A stretch of DNA of 64,000 nucleotides from JAFECT01 sp964432415 (GCA_964432415.1 CAYSNW010000012.1:12120-76119), one strand, 5' to 3'; numbered from the stretch's first letter, positions 41,682-50,389 are shown. The notes: generated from the sequence alone by a model not told the origin. Translations and numbers: made by a program.

Positions 41682-42377
41682 TCAGATCCGCGGAAGGGCT
41701 TTCAGGTCGGCGTCACAGGCTGCGACGAGCTTTTCCGTGGCGGCACGGTCTCGGGCCGAGACCGCGATCCCCAGATTGTCTTTGGCGACGGCGAGTAGCT
41801 GGCGCGTGATGCTGAAGCGGGCCCTTTCATTGATCCGGATCTGGTTGACAACCTTGAGCAGGTCGATCGCCACGACCGGGTTGTCGAGGTGTCCGAAGCG
41901 CCCCGCCCAAATCTGGCCGTACAGGTCGAAGTATTGCGCCTGCTCGGAGGCCTCCGAATTTACCAGGCGAAATGCCACGGCATAGTCGCGCGCGCGCTCC
42001 GGCGCGAGGTGCTCCGGGATTTGGGCGTCCAGCGCGGCCACCCAGGTTTCTGAACGCCAAGAGTGGCCACTGGACGGCGAACCGTTCCTGTAGAGGCGGG
42101 CGATCACCTCAGGCCGGTTCTTGACGATCGCGGCCTCCAGGGCGTCCGCGTAGCGCTGGCCGCAGTTGTTGAGCGCCTGCTGTTCGGCAGCGAAGCTAAC
42201 GTTTTCCGCGAGCTCGTTGTGCAGCGCCGTCTCGGCGTTCTCGACCTTGTGGTTCCAGTGAAGCGCCTCGACGAACTGCTCGCCCGCCAGGGCTGTCAGT
42301 ACGCCGATTACGATGATCAGGTATTCCTTCAGGAACTCCCGCAGGTCGTGCCAGGGCTTGGGTTTGTGGATGTCCAT
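41682..42377 (-). CDS. Membrane-anchored hypothetical protein
   Basis: A 231-residue protein. A short N-terminal soluble part leads to one membrane helix (EFLKEYLIIVIGVLTALAGE, about residues 14-33), then a mostly helical domain (QFVEALHWNHKVENAETALH, NELAENVSFAAEQQALNNCG). This N-terminus is shared by a large unnamed group of alphaproteobacterial proteins. It is first of three unknown genes in a small accessory patch. Function unknown. Confidence 0.75.
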   Translation of the reverse strand: MDIHKPKPWHDLREFLKEYLIIVIGVLTALAGEQFVEALHWNHKVENAETALHNELAENVSFAAEQQALNNCGQRYADALEAAIVKNRPEVIARLYRNGSPSSGHSWRSETWVAALDAQIPEHLAPERARDYAVAFRLVNSEASEQAQYFDLYGQIWAGRFGHLDNPVVAIDLLKVVNQIRINERARFSITRQLLAVAKDNLGIAVSARDRAATEKLVAACDADLKALPRI

Positions 42378-42427
42378 GCCGCCCCCAGCAGATCAAGCTT
42401 GACCACAAGTTAGGCGGACTCTGCGAA

Positions 42428-42452
42428 GGTCCGCAATGGGTCGGAAGCGGCC
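42428..42452. repeat. Degenerate short repeat, copy 2
   Basis: GGTCCGCAATGGGTCGGAAG followed by CGGCC is the best of the three copies. It lies in the 239-base gap between two divergent unknown genes, which otherwise holds no gene that I can support. Confidence 0.5.
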
Positions 42453-42616
42453 GTCGGCGGGATGCTCCGCAAGCAGACCTTGGCCGTCGGGCGCGCCCGC
42501 CCTGAAACTTTCACCCCGGCGAATAACTGCTAAGCTTGAGCTTGTCGGCGGCGCAAATCGCCGGATTGAGAAGTGTCGACTTCGCATCACCGCGAAGACG
42601 GAGGTCGGGGGATCTG

Positions 42617-43357
42617 ATGTCGGCTGTGTCTTTGCCCGCGCAGGCTGACCGCAAGGTCACCCTGGTCTGGATGCTGGGAATCTGGACCTTCGCCCTGTTT
42701 GGATTTGGGGCTGATTTCGCGCGTTTCATGCACGAGTCGCCGCCGCCGCCACTGGTCCTTACTTTGCACGGCCTGTTCAGCGTGGCGTGGCTGGGGCTGG
42801 TGTCGACGCAGGTGGTGTTGGCCGAGACGGCCAATATCCGGCTTCACCGCAGGCTGGGATGGGCGGTGGTCGGGGTTTCGGCGGCGATGATCCCCCTGGG
42901 GGTCGTAGCCGCGATGGTGGATATGGCGCGGCAGGTGGGCCATCCCGACTATTCGCCGCAGTTTTTGGGCGAAGAATTCCAGGACATTTTCGCCTTCGCG
43001 GTCTGCACGGCCGCTGCGGTGGCGACGCGCAGGAATCGCTCCGAGCACAGCCGCTTCATGGTGCTGGCGGCCGTGGCGCTGGCCGATGTCGGCCCCGGAC
43101 GCATCGCGACGAACCTGGTCAACGCGGCGCCCGCCAGTCCGCTGGCGGCGTGGGCGACCTACTATTGGGGGACCGCGCTGCTGCTGATCGCCATGCTAGC
43201 CTGGGATCTGTTCAAGCACCGGCGGGTGCAGCGCTCGACGATGCTGGGCGCGGCGCTGCTGTGGGGCGGCGAGGCGACCGTTTCGGTGCTCTATTTCAAC
43301 CCGGCATGGCAAGCGACGATGGCTGGGCTGGTCAAGGCCTGGGGCTGGGCGGGATAG
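42617..43357 (+). CDS. Multi-pass membrane protein of unknown function
   Basis: A 246-residue protein with about seven hydrophobic segments, e.g. LVWMLGIWTFALFGFGADFA, VVLAETANIRLHRRLGWAVV and YYWGTALLLIAMLAWDLF. The RLHRRLGW loop is shared by several heme-like or DUF2306-type membrane families, but I cannot assign one. GGGGGA precedes the ATG at 42617; a longer frame starts in repeat-like sequence. Neighbours give no clue. Confidence 0.75.
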   Translation: MSAVSLPAQADRKVTLVWMLGIWTFALFGFGADFARFMHESPPPPLVLTLHGLFSVAWLGLVSTQVVLAETANIRLHRRLGWAVVGVSAAMIPLGVVAAMVDMARQVGHPDYSPQFLGEEFQDIFAFAVCTAAAVATRRNRSEHSRFMVLAAVALADVGPGRIATNLVNAAPASPLAAWATYYWGTALLLIAMLAWDLFKHRRVQRSTMLGAALLWGGEATVSVLYFNPAWQATMAGLVKAWGWAG

Positions 43358-43414
43358 GCTGATCTCAAGCGCCTGAGCGGACCTTCGCCAAGGTCGACTC
43401 ACCGGTCCGCGGCT

Positions 43415-43441
43415 GACCGTCGCCAAGGGTAGGAAGCGGTC
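43415..43441. repeat. Degenerate short repeat, copy 3
   Basis: GACCGTCGCCAAGGGTAGGA followed by AGCGGTC keeps the spacing of the other two copies with several changes. It lies just past the stop of the following minus-strand gene, as copy 1 does. Confidence 0.35.
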
Positions 43442-43444
43442 GCC

Positions 43445-43858
43445 CTACTTCTCGGAGAGGCATTCGCCTTGCACCTGAGGCAGAGGTTGCCCGGGAGGCA
43501 GCCAAACATCCTCCGCAATCTCGTAGTCGAAACCCGGAACCTGGCTCGGAGCAAGGATCAACATGAAGGGTTGATCGGTGTTGCCGACAACGTGCGCGAC
43601 TTTGTACGCACGGAGGGCCTTCCGTATTGGGACACCGGTCACTGCTCTGAGGACCGTGATGTTCTCGACGAGGACGCTTGCGTCCTGAGATGCTCCCCGA
43701 AATCGAACGAGCCGAAACTCCGGATCGCTGACCCGGCCCACGATCACCACGCTTGAACGGTAACAACGAACGCTCGCCGCTTCAGCGTTGGCATCGCCCG
43801 CCGCCACGTTCAGCGCTGTGATGGCGCCCAGTCCGAGGGAGATGATTGTCTGCAGCAC
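43445..43858 (-). CDS. Small exported hypothetical protein
   Basis: A 137-residue protein, GTG start, with a signal peptide (about residues 1-24, ending GDANAEA). The mature part has two cysteines (VRCYRSS and QGECLSEK) far apart that could pair, and a segment LRAVTGVPIRKALRAYKVAH. The family is not recognised. It is the third unknown gene of the accessory patch. A plus-strand frame over the same bases is judged a shadow, because only this strand shows an export signal. Confidence 0.6.
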   Translation of the reverse strand: MLQTIISLGLGAITALNVAAGDANAEAASVRCYRSSVVIVGRVSDPEFRLVRFRGASQDASVLVENITVLRAVTGVPIRKALRAYKVAHVVGNTDQPFMLILAPSQVPGFDYEIAEDVWLPPGQPLPQVQGECLSEK

Positions 43859-44016
43859 GACCCACTATGAGACGCGCGTCCGGCGGCGGCAATGGCCGGT
43901 CAGCGCCGGTCGCCCTGGGCCAGCAAACGGAACTGTCTGCGTCCGCCTGAGACCCCCACCCTTGAACTGAGCCGCCAAACCCTCGATGTGGGGGCCATAC
44001 AATTCCCGGAGGGTTC

Positions 44017-44961
44017 ATGGCCTTGCGCGTCGCCGTCCAGATGGACCCGATCGAGTCCGTCAACATCGAGGCGGACACCACCTTCGCCATGGCCATCGAG
44101 GCCCAGGCGCGCGGCCACCGGCTGTGGATCCACGGCCCCGACAAGCTGGCGCTGGAGAACGGCCGTGTGCGCGCCCGCGCCCGGCCCATGACGCTCAGGG
44201 CCGAAAAGGGAAACCACGCCACCCTGGGCGAGCCGGTGACGCTGGACCTGCACGACGACGTGGACGTCATCCTGCTGCGCCAGGATCCGCCCTTCGACAT
44301 GGCCTATGTCACCTCGACCTATCTGCTGGAGATGGTCCACCCCGCGACCCTGGTGGTGAACAATCCGGCGGAGGTCCGCAGCGCGCCGGAGAAGCTCTTC
44401 GCCCAGCACTTCCCCGACCTGCAGCCCCCGACCCTGATCACCTCCGACATCGAGGCCCTGACCGACTTCCACCAGCGCCACGGCGACGTGGTGCTGAAGC
44501 CGCTGCACGGCAACGCCGGCTCCGGGGTGGTCAAGCTCAAGGCCGACGACCCGAACCTGCGCGCGCTGATGGACCTGCACCGGGCGATCCAGCGCGATCC
44601 GGTGGTGATCCAGGCCTTCGTCCCCGCCGTGGTGAAGGGGGACAAGCGCATCATCCTGGTCGACGGCGAGGTGGTCGGCGCCATCAACCGCGTGCCGCCC
44701 GAGGGCAGCGTCCGCTCCAACCTCGGCGTCGGCGGCTCGGCCCAGCCAGTGGAGCTGTCGGCCCGCGACCGCGAGATCTGCGCCATCGTCGGCCCGGAAC
44801 TGAGAAAGCGCGGCCTGATCTTCGTCGGCCTCGACGTCATCGGCGGCTACCTGACCGAGATCAACGTCACCTCCCCCACCGGCGCCCAGCAGATGAAGCG
44901 GTTCGGATCGGGGGACGCGGCCGCGGCGATGTGGGACGCGATCGAGCGGATCCGGGCTTGA
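44017..44961 (+). CDS. gshB: Glutathione synthetase
   Basis: A 314-residue ATP-grasp enzyme joining gamma-glutamylcysteine to glycine. Motifs: RVAVQMDPIESVNIEADTTF at the start, LLRQDPPFDMAYVTSTYLLE, NNPAEVRSAPEKLF, VLKPLHGNAGSGVVKL (nucleotide binding), QAFVPAVVKGDKRIILVDGE, NRVPPEGSVRSNLGVGG and DVIGGYLTEINVTSPTGAQQ. GGAGGG precedes the ATG. It supplies the glutathione that GST-fold proteins nearby may use. Confidence 0.96.
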   Translation: MALRVAVQMDPIESVNIEADTTFAMAIEAQARGHRLWIHGPDKLALENGRVRARARPMTLRAEKGNHATLGEPVTLDLHDDVDVILLRQDPPFDMAYVTSTYLLEMVHPATLVVNNPAEVRSAPEKLFAQHFPDLQPPTLITSDIEALTDFHQRHGDVVLKPLHGNAGSGVVKLKADDPNLRALMDLHRAIQRDPVVIQAFVPAVVKGDKRIILVDGEVVGAINRVPPEGSVRSNLGVGGSAQPVELSARDREICAIVGPELRKRGLIFVGLDVIGGYLTEINVTSPTGAQQMKRFGSGDAAAAMWDAIERIRA

Positions 44962-44980
44962 GTCAAGCGGCCGAGAAGAC

Positions 44981-45009
44981 TTGACAAATCGGCAATTGTT
45001 CGCTATTTG
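44981..45009 (+). promoter_or_regulatory. Orphan sigma-70-like promoter downstream of gshB
   Basis: TTGACA at 44981 and TATTTG at 45004, with a spacer of exactly 17 bases, read rightward. No plus-strand gene of credible size follows for more than 5 kb. Transcription from here would run through the phased repeats at 45083-45178 and antisense into queG, so a small RNA or an antisense transcript is possible. Confidence 0.4.
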
Positions 45010-45082
45010 TTCCGCCAATTCCCGCGATCTTTGACACCGTCGAATCCCGCCCGCGCCGCATGGTCCGGCGCCCGCCGTTATC

Positions 45083-45178
45083 TACGGTGAATCTACGGTG
45101 AAATTACACCTGAAGTGCATCGCAACCGACCAGCCCCGCCACCGATAATACGGTCGATTAACGGTGGTTTTACGGTGT
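45083..45178. repeat. Phased 11-bp ACGGTG repeats
   Basis: TACGGTGA occurs at 45083 and 45094, then TACGGTCG at 45149, AACGGTGG at 45160 and TACGGTGT at 45171. Starts are 11 bases apart within each group and 55 bases (five times 11) between groups, so all five are in phase. The sequence between is only weakly repetitive. The last copy overlaps the queG stop. This may be a protein-binding array or a decayed tandem repeat. Confidence 0.65.
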
Positions 45179-46210
45179 GAGCCGCCCCACCGCCCAGGCC
45201 GCCGCGTCCCGCACCTGCTCCGACGGATCGTCCATCAGCCGCCCGGCGGCCCCGGCCAGGGCCGGCTCCCCGGAGTTGCCGATGGCGTAGAGCACATTGC
45301 GCACGAACCGGTCGCGGCCGATGCGCTTGACCGGCGACTTGGAGAACAGCGCCCGGAACCCCGCGTCGTCGAGGCCCGCCAGCTCCGCCAGCGCAGGCCG
45401 GCGCAGTTCGTCGCGCGCCGCCAGTTTCAGCTCCCGCCCCTCGGCGGCGAACTTGTTCCAGGGGCAGACCGCCAGGCAGTCGTCGCAGCCGTAGATCCGG
45501 TTGCCCATGGCCGCCCGGTAGGCTTCCGGCCAGGGCCCGTCGTGCTCGATGGTCAGGTAGGACAGGCACGCCCGCGCATCCAGCTGGTAGGGCGCGGGAA
45601 AGGCGTTGGTCGGGCAGACGTCCAGGCAGGCCCGGCAGGAGCCGCAGTGGTCGCTCTCCGGCGCATCCGGTTCGAGCTCGAGGGTAGTCAGGATCGAGCC
45701 CAGGAACAGCCAGGAGCCGAACGCGCGCGAAACCAGGTTGGTGTGCTTGCCCTGCCATCCCAGGCCCGAGCGGGCCGCCAGCGGCTTTTCCATCAGGGGC
45801 GCGGTGTCGACGAAGACCTTGAGCTCGCCCCCGAAGCTCTCCCCCAGCCAGCGGCCGAGCTGTTTCAGCCGCTTCTTGATCAGGTCGTGGTAGTCGTCGC
45901 CGCGGGCATAGACCGAGATATTGGCCGAGGTCCGATCCTTCAGGGCCTCCATCGGATCGGTGTCGGGGCCGTAGTTCAGCCCCAGCACCACCGCCGAGCG
46001 GGCGTCCGGCCACATGCCGTTGGGGTGAGCCCGCCGCTCCAGCGTCTCCGCCATCCAGCCCATGGATCCATGGCGGCCCGCGTCCACGAATTCTTCCAGC
46101 CGCGCCGAGGCCGGCCAGGCCTCCCTGACCGAGGCGAAGCGGCAGGCGTCGAAACCCAGCGCCAGGGCCTGGGCGCGGATCGTCTCGCGGATTTCCTCGG
46201 CGCCGGTCAT
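45170..46210 (-). CDS. queG: Epoxyqueuosine reductase
   Basis: A 346-residue cobalamin- and iron-sulphur-dependent enzyme making the last step of queuosine in tRNA. Two 4Fe-4S motifs are seen: CGSCRACLDVCPTNAF and YGCDDCLAVCPWNKFA, followed by a HEAT-like C-terminal repeat (LYAIGNSGEPALAGAAGRLM). The ATG at 46210 matches the family N-terminus better than a GTG five codons upstream. The C-terminus ends inside the 11-bp repeat array. Confidence 0.94.
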   Translation of the reverse strand: MTGAEEIRETIRAQALALGFDACRFASVREAWPASARLEEFVDAGRHGSMGWMAETLERRAHPNGMWPDARSAVVLGLNYGPDTDPMEALKDRTSANISVYARGDDYHDLIKKRLKQLGRWLGESFGGELKVFVDTAPLMEKPLAARSGLGWQGKHTNLVSRAFGSWLFLGSILTTLELEPDAPESDHCGSCRACLDVCPTNAFPAPYQLDARACLSYLTIEHDGPWPEAYRAAMGNRIYGCDDCLAVCPWNKFAAEGRELKLAARDELRRPALAELAGLDDAGFRALFSKSPVKRIGRDRFVRNVLYAIGNSGEPALAGAAGRLMDDPSEQVRDAAAWAVGRLTP

Positions 46211-46262
46211 CGCGGCCTTGAACACCCGGCCCGCAAGCGCGTCCAGCCCCGGACGGCGGGGC

Positions 46263-47291
46263 TCAGGACATCAGCAGCCGCCGGCGCTGTTCCTGCAGCG
46301 CCACCCGACGCTCCACCAGCGGGTTGACCCTGGCGAAGATCGCCTCGACGCTTGCGAGGTCCGCCTTGGGATCGGCGAGCTGACTGGACACCGCCTTCAA
46401 CACCCCGGCGATCTGCCGCTCCACCTCGGCTCCCTCGCGCAACAGGTCGGCCGCCTGTGGCAAGGCCGCGGCCAGGCGCGTGCCCCGCAAAGCCCGCCAG
46501 CGCGGATCGGCGGCGAAACTGTCGGCGTCGCGCTTGATACGGTCGGCTCCGGCGACGACCCGGTCGGAATGCGCCGAAATGCTCGCAGCGACGGCGGCCC
46601 GATCGCGCGAAGGATCGCTCAGCAGTTCCAGCAGCTCCTTGGCGGCGAGATTGCTCTCGGTCATGCAGTCGATTTCGTCGCTGTCGAACGGCGGCGCCCC
46701 GGCCCGCTGCGCTTCGAGCAGCTCGTTTTCCATCACGATCGCCTTGGCGTGCAGACCCAGGCCGTCCCGTCGAAGCTGGGTGAGGTCCGCCTCCGAGGCG
46801 CCGCCGATCGCCGCCAGCCGCACGAGCAGCGGCTCGACCAGCACCGATCCGTGAGCCACCAGGTCCTTGGCCAGGGCCCGGGCGTGCTCCACCCGCGCGC
46901 GAAGGTCGCGCGCGTTCTGCAGCTGCTCCGCGCCCTTCGGCAGGGGCAGAACGGGTGAAAGCGCCTTGGCCTGCGCCTCGACCTGCGCCTGCTGGCGCCG
47001 GAGGTCGGCGACCGCCGTGGCCAGCTGGGACGGATCGATCCGGGGGCCGAGTTCGCTGGCCTCTACAAGCGTCGCCGAGAGCTCCAGGATCACCCGCTCC
47101 TGTGTCTGGATCACCAGGTTCGCCTGAGACATCACCCCGGCGGCGTTCGCCATCCAGGCCTCCTCCGCCGGGACGCGGATCTGCAGCGGGGGCGGCGGGC
47201 GGGACCCGTGGCTCGCGTGGGCGGGGGCGGCCTGCGCCGCCCAGGGCGCAAGCACCAGGGCCGCCGCGATCAGCGGTGCAAGTCGACGCAT
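46263..47291 (-). CDS. Exported helical protein, tandem unknown A
   Basis: A 342-residue protein with a signal peptide (ending PWAAQAAP). The rest is almost entirely alpha-helical with long amphipathic runs, e.g. RRQQAQVEAQAKALSPVLPL and ARDLRARVEHARALAKDLVA, and ends VERRVALQEQRRRLLMS. I do not recognise the family. The neighbouring gene encodes a protein of almost the same length, layout and C-terminal pattern. It lies between queG and that gene on the same strand. Confidence 0.7.
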   Translation of the reverse strand: MRRLAPLIAAALVLAPWAAQAAPAHASHGSRPPPPLQIRVPAEEAWMANAAGVMSQANLVIQTQERVILELSATLVEASELGPRIDPSQLATAVADLRRQQAQVEAQAKALSPVLPLPKGAEQLQNARDLRARVEHARALAKDLVAHGSVLVEPLLVRLAAIGGASEADLTQLRRDGLGLHAKAIVMENELLEAQRAGAPPFDSDEIDCMTESNLAAKELLELLSDPSRDRAAVAASISAHSDRVVAGADRIKRDADSFAADPRWRALRGTRLAAALPQAADLLREGAEVERQIAGVLKAVSSQLADPKADLASVEAIFARVNPLVERRVALQEQRRRLLMS

Positions 47292-47378
47292 CAGGAATCC
47301 CCCCGCCCCCTCGGGCGCGGCGACACCTTAGTGCGCCCGGGCCCCGGAAATCCAGATCATCGCCGGGCGGCGCGGCGC

Positions 47379-48410
47379 CTACTGGCTGACCATGGAGCGC
47401 CGCAGGTTGAACAGTTCGATGCGCCGCCGGCCGAAGGGATAGATGCGGGTGAACTCGTCATGGACGGCCTGCGGGGAGACCGCGGGATCGCCCGCCTTTG
47501 CGGCCACGTCCCGAAGCACCCGGGCGATGTCGCGCTCCACCGCCGCGCTTTCCACATAGGACAACAGCACGCGCCTCAGCTTGTCCTCAAGCGGCGAGCC
47601 CGCGGCCAGGCGGGGAAGGTAGGACGCCTGCATGGCCTTGGCGTGGCGTTCCATGGCGTCGGCGTCGGCCTCGACCCGGGCCGCTGCCTTGAGGATCAGC
47701 GTTCTGCTCGCGGCGCGGTCGTGGGCGGGACCATCGCGTTCGATAAGCTCGATCTCGATCGCCGCCAGGTTGGTCTGAACCGTGGCGTCGAGCAGGTCGA
47801 CCTGGGGGTGATCCATGCCCTCCATCATCGCGGCCTCGCCCCGGGCCATCACATTCTCGCTGGTCAGGGCGGCGATCATCAGGTCCGGCGCGACCTTCGA
47901 GAGCTCGGCGGCCGCCGACGCGTCGCCGCCGGCGGCGCGTTCGATCAGGGCGATGGCCCGCTCCACAAGCGGGGCGCTGCTGCTCACGGCGTCAGCCATC
48001 AGCGGCGCCATGCCGGCCATGATCTCCGCGAGCCGGCGCGTCGATGCCTGCCCGGATCCGGCCGAAGGCGGCGCCGGCGGCGGCGTCCGGCGGAAGGTCT
48101 CGGCCTCCTGCTGAAGGGCGGCGTAGCGCCCCCGCAGACCCTCGGCCCAGATGTGCGCCTGGGCCGGGTCGAACGGAGACCGGCCCTCCTTGATCGCGTC
48201 GGCCGTCAGGCGCAGTTCGCCCAGCACCAGGGCCTGCTCGTGAAGCAGGGCCTGGCCTCTTGCGCCCCACCTGGCGATAGCGCCCAGATAGGCTTCCGTC
48301 CCGGACGTCGCCGGGGCGGCGACCTGCGGCGGCTCGGCCGACACGGCGTCGCAAGACGCCGACACCATGGCCGTCGCCGCCAGCACGGCGCAGATCATTC
48401 TGTTGAACAC
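47379..48410 (-). CDS. Exported helical protein, tandem unknown B
   Basis: A 343-residue protein, GTG start behind a GGGAAA site, with a signal peptide that contains a cysteine (MVSASCDAVSA), so it may be a lipoprotein or cut at ending VSAEP. Mostly helical, with LIMAALTS-like runs and the C-terminal RIYPFGRRRIELFNLRRSMV, which parallels VNPLVERRVALQEQRRRLLM of the neighbour. Both genes share a TCCCCCCGCCCC stretch ahead of the start. It looks like an old, diverged duplication. Function unknown. Confidence 0.7.
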   Translation of the reverse strand: MFNRMICAVLAATAMVSASCDAVSAEPPQVAAPATSGTEAYLGAIARWGARGQALLHEQALVLGELRLTADAIKEGRSPFDPAQAHIWAEGLRGRYAALQQEAETFRRTPPPAPPSAGSGQASTRRLAEIMAGMAPLMADAVSSSAPLVERAIALIERAAGGDASAAAELSKVAPDLMIAALTSENVMARGEAAMMEGMDHPQVDLLDATVQTNLAAIEIELIERDGPAHDRAASRTLILKAAARVEADADAMERHAKAMQASYLPRLAAGSPLEDKLRRVLLSYVESAAVERDIARVLRDVAAKAGDPAVSPQAVHDEFTRIYPFGRRRIELFNLRRSMVSQ

Positions 48411-48485
48411 GACATTTCCCCCCGCCCCGAAACGGCACCATCCGGCCCATCGGGTCCGGAGTCCACTCCTGCCCTGGCGGGGGCC

Positions 48486-49175
48486 TCAGAAATCCAGGTC
48501 GTGGTAGTGCAGCGCCGGCGCCATGCCCGGCAGGCGGTCCGACAGCAGGGGCCGGAACGAGGGCCGCGACTTGATCTTCATGTACCAGAGCTTGGCGCCC
48601 GGGAAGTCGCCCCAGGGCACCTCGCCGAAATAGTCCAGGATCGACAGGTGGGCCGCGGCGATCAGGTCCGCGAGGCTCAGGCGCCGTCCCGCCAGCCAGT
48701 CGCCGTCGCCCAGCAGACTCTCCAGGTGCTCCATATGCCGGCGCATGGCCTCGCGCCCGGCCCTGAGCGCCGCCCCGTCGGGGGTGCCGAGGTTGAGCAG
48801 CCGCTTTTCCATCTTCTCATGCAGCAGCAGCGCATTGACCTCGAAGTCGAACTTGCGCTCGAACCACTGGATCAGCCGGCGCGCCTCGGCCCGGTTCCTG
48901 GCGCTCTTGGGCATCAGCGGCGGCTCGGCCACGCTCTCGTCGGCCCATTCGGTGATGGCGCGGGTCTCGCACAGCACCAGCGGCTCGTCCGGGTCGGCGA
49001 CCATCAGGACCGGGGTCAGGCCCGAGGGGTTGAGCGCCTCGAATTCGGGATTGGGCTCCCAGTAGCGCACCACCGTCTCGCGGTAGTCCATCTTCTTCTC
49101 GCCCAGCGTCAGGCGCGCCAGCCGCGAGGCCGGGTCCATGGGGAAATGGTAGAGGGTGCGCAGGGGCTGGGTCAT
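48486..49175 (-). CDS. fzlA: GST-fold protein, probable FzlA
   Basis: A 229-residue GST-fold protein whose sequence fits FzlA, the FtsZ-binding protein of Caulobacter that sets constriction rate. It starts LYHFPMDPASRLARLTLGEK, keeps a tryptophan at position 39 (RYWEPNPEF; residue 38 in the Caulobacter protein is a known FtsZ-contact tryptophan) and ends ALHYHDLDF, like the conserved FzlA tail. It keeps the cis-proline region PSGLTPVLMV but lacks an obvious catalytic Ser/Tyr/Cys. An ordinary GST is the alternative. Confidence 0.7.
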   Translation of the reverse strand: MTQPLRTLYHFPMDPASRLARLTLGEKKMDYRETVVRYWEPNPEFEALNPSGLTPVLMVADPDEPLVLCETRAITEWADESVAEPPLMPKSARNRAEARRLIQWFERKFDFEVNALLLHEKMEKRLLNLGTPDGAALRAGREAMRRHMEHLESLLGDGDWLAGRRLSLADLIAAAHLSILDYFGEVPWGDFPGAKLWYMKIKSRPSFRPLLSDRLPGMAPALHYHDLDF

Positions 49176-49257
49176 GAAGGCCGGAAACGGGAACTGGCGG
49201 CAAACTGGCCCGGGATGCTTAAGGGGTCGTTTACCGCGTTCGCTTCCGCGCGAAGAT

Positions 49258-50232
49258 TCAGCTTTCGGCGTGGGCGCCCGGCGCGTGGGCGGCCGCGGTC
49301 TCGCTGAAGGCGCCGCCGTGGGGCTCGGCCCGGCCGCGCGGGTCGGGGTGGATGATGATGTCGGCGGCCGGGAACTCGGCCAGGATGCGGTTCTCCGCCG
49401 CCACCATAATCTCGTGCGCCTCCTCGAGCGTGAAGTCCGGGTCGAGATCGGCGTGCATCTGCATCAGGACGTAGGGCCCCGAAACCCGGGTGCGCAGCTG
49501 GTGCACCCCGCTGATGCGCGGATCGGCGGTGGCCAGGGCCACGATGCGGGCACGGGCCTTGGGCTCCAGCCCCTGGTCCATCAGCTGGGCCGAGGCCTCG
49601 CGGAACACCCCGATGGCTCCCCAGATCAGCAGGGCGCCGATGATGATGCCGGCGATGGCGTCGGCGTGGGGCTGGTTCAGCCAGACCGCGATCCCGATTC
49701 CGCCGAGGCCGACGACATTGGAGGCCACGTCGGTGATGTAGTGCATGCGGTCGGCCGAGACCGCCACCGAGCCGGCGGACTTCAGCGCCCGGGTCTGGGC
49801 TGCGACCAGCAGGCCCGTCAGCACGATGGAGAGCGCCATCACCGCCAGCGCCCAGCCGCCCTGGCGCACCGCCTCGGGATGCAGCAGCCGCCAGATGCCT
49901 TCGCGGCCGATCAGGGCGCCGGTGGCGAACACCAGTCCGCCCTGGAACAGGGAGGCGAAGCCCTCCGCCTTGCCGTGGCCGAAGCGGTGCTCGGCGTCCG
50001 GCGGCTCGGCCGCGTAGCGCACCGCCCAGAAGGTGATCAGCGAGGCGATGAGGTCGAGGCCCGAGTCCGCGAGCGACGACAGCATGGCCACCGAGCCGGA
50101 CAGGGTCCAGGCGACCGCCTTCATGCCGATCAGCACCACCGCGGTGATCACCGACAGCAGGGTGACCCGGCGGGTGATCGCGGCGCTGTCGGCCGGAGCG
50201 GCGGATCCGGGCTGGGCGTGAACGTGGGACAT
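49258..50232 (-). CDS. Cation diffusion facilitator transporter
   Basis: A 324-residue six-helix divalent-cation exporter of the FieF/CzcD type. The metal-site aspartates are in SLADSGLDLIASL (helix 2, DxxxD) and in VSADRMHYITDVASN (helix 5, HxxxD), and RFGHGKAEG is the usual loop between. The cytoplasmic domain has QMHADLDPDFTLEEAHEI. A His-rich tail (HGGAFSETAAAHAPGAHA) may bind metal. Zn, Fe or Mn is likely. Confidence 0.9.
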   Translation of the reverse strand: MSHVHAQPGSAAPADSAAITRRVTLLSVITAVVLIGMKAVAWTLSGSVAMLSSLADSGLDLIASLITFWAVRYAAEPPDAEHRFGHGKAEGFASLFQGGLVFATGALIGREGIWRLLHPEAVRQGGWALAVMALSIVLTGLLVAAQTRALKSAGSVAVSADRMHYITDVASNVVGLGGIGIAVWLNQPHADAIAGIIIGALLIWGAIGVFREASAQLMDQGLEPKARARIVALATADPRISGVHQLRTRVSGPYVLMQMHADLDPDFTLEEAHEIMVAAENRILAEFPAADIIIHPDPRGRAEPHGGAFSETAAAHAPGAHAES

Positions 50233-50389
50233 GGAGGGACGGCCTTCGGGGGGAGATGGGCACTCTAGCGGCTGTATGCGCCGTGCGACATCACGGCGTC
50301 CTTGCGCCGGGTCAAGTCGCCACGAAAAAGGCGCGTGTTAACCTTATCGGGTCAATCTTGATCATTCGCCACGTCAATGTGTGAGCTTC

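Noticed and set aside
43469..43756. Plus-strand frame of 95 codons opposite the small exported protein
   Set aside because: No motif or signal peptide, while the minus-strand frame has a convincing export signal.
45083..45178. Replication origin with iterons
   Set aside because: The 11-bp phased units are suggestive, but there is no DnaA-box cluster, no replication gene and no strong AT-rich unwinding stretch.
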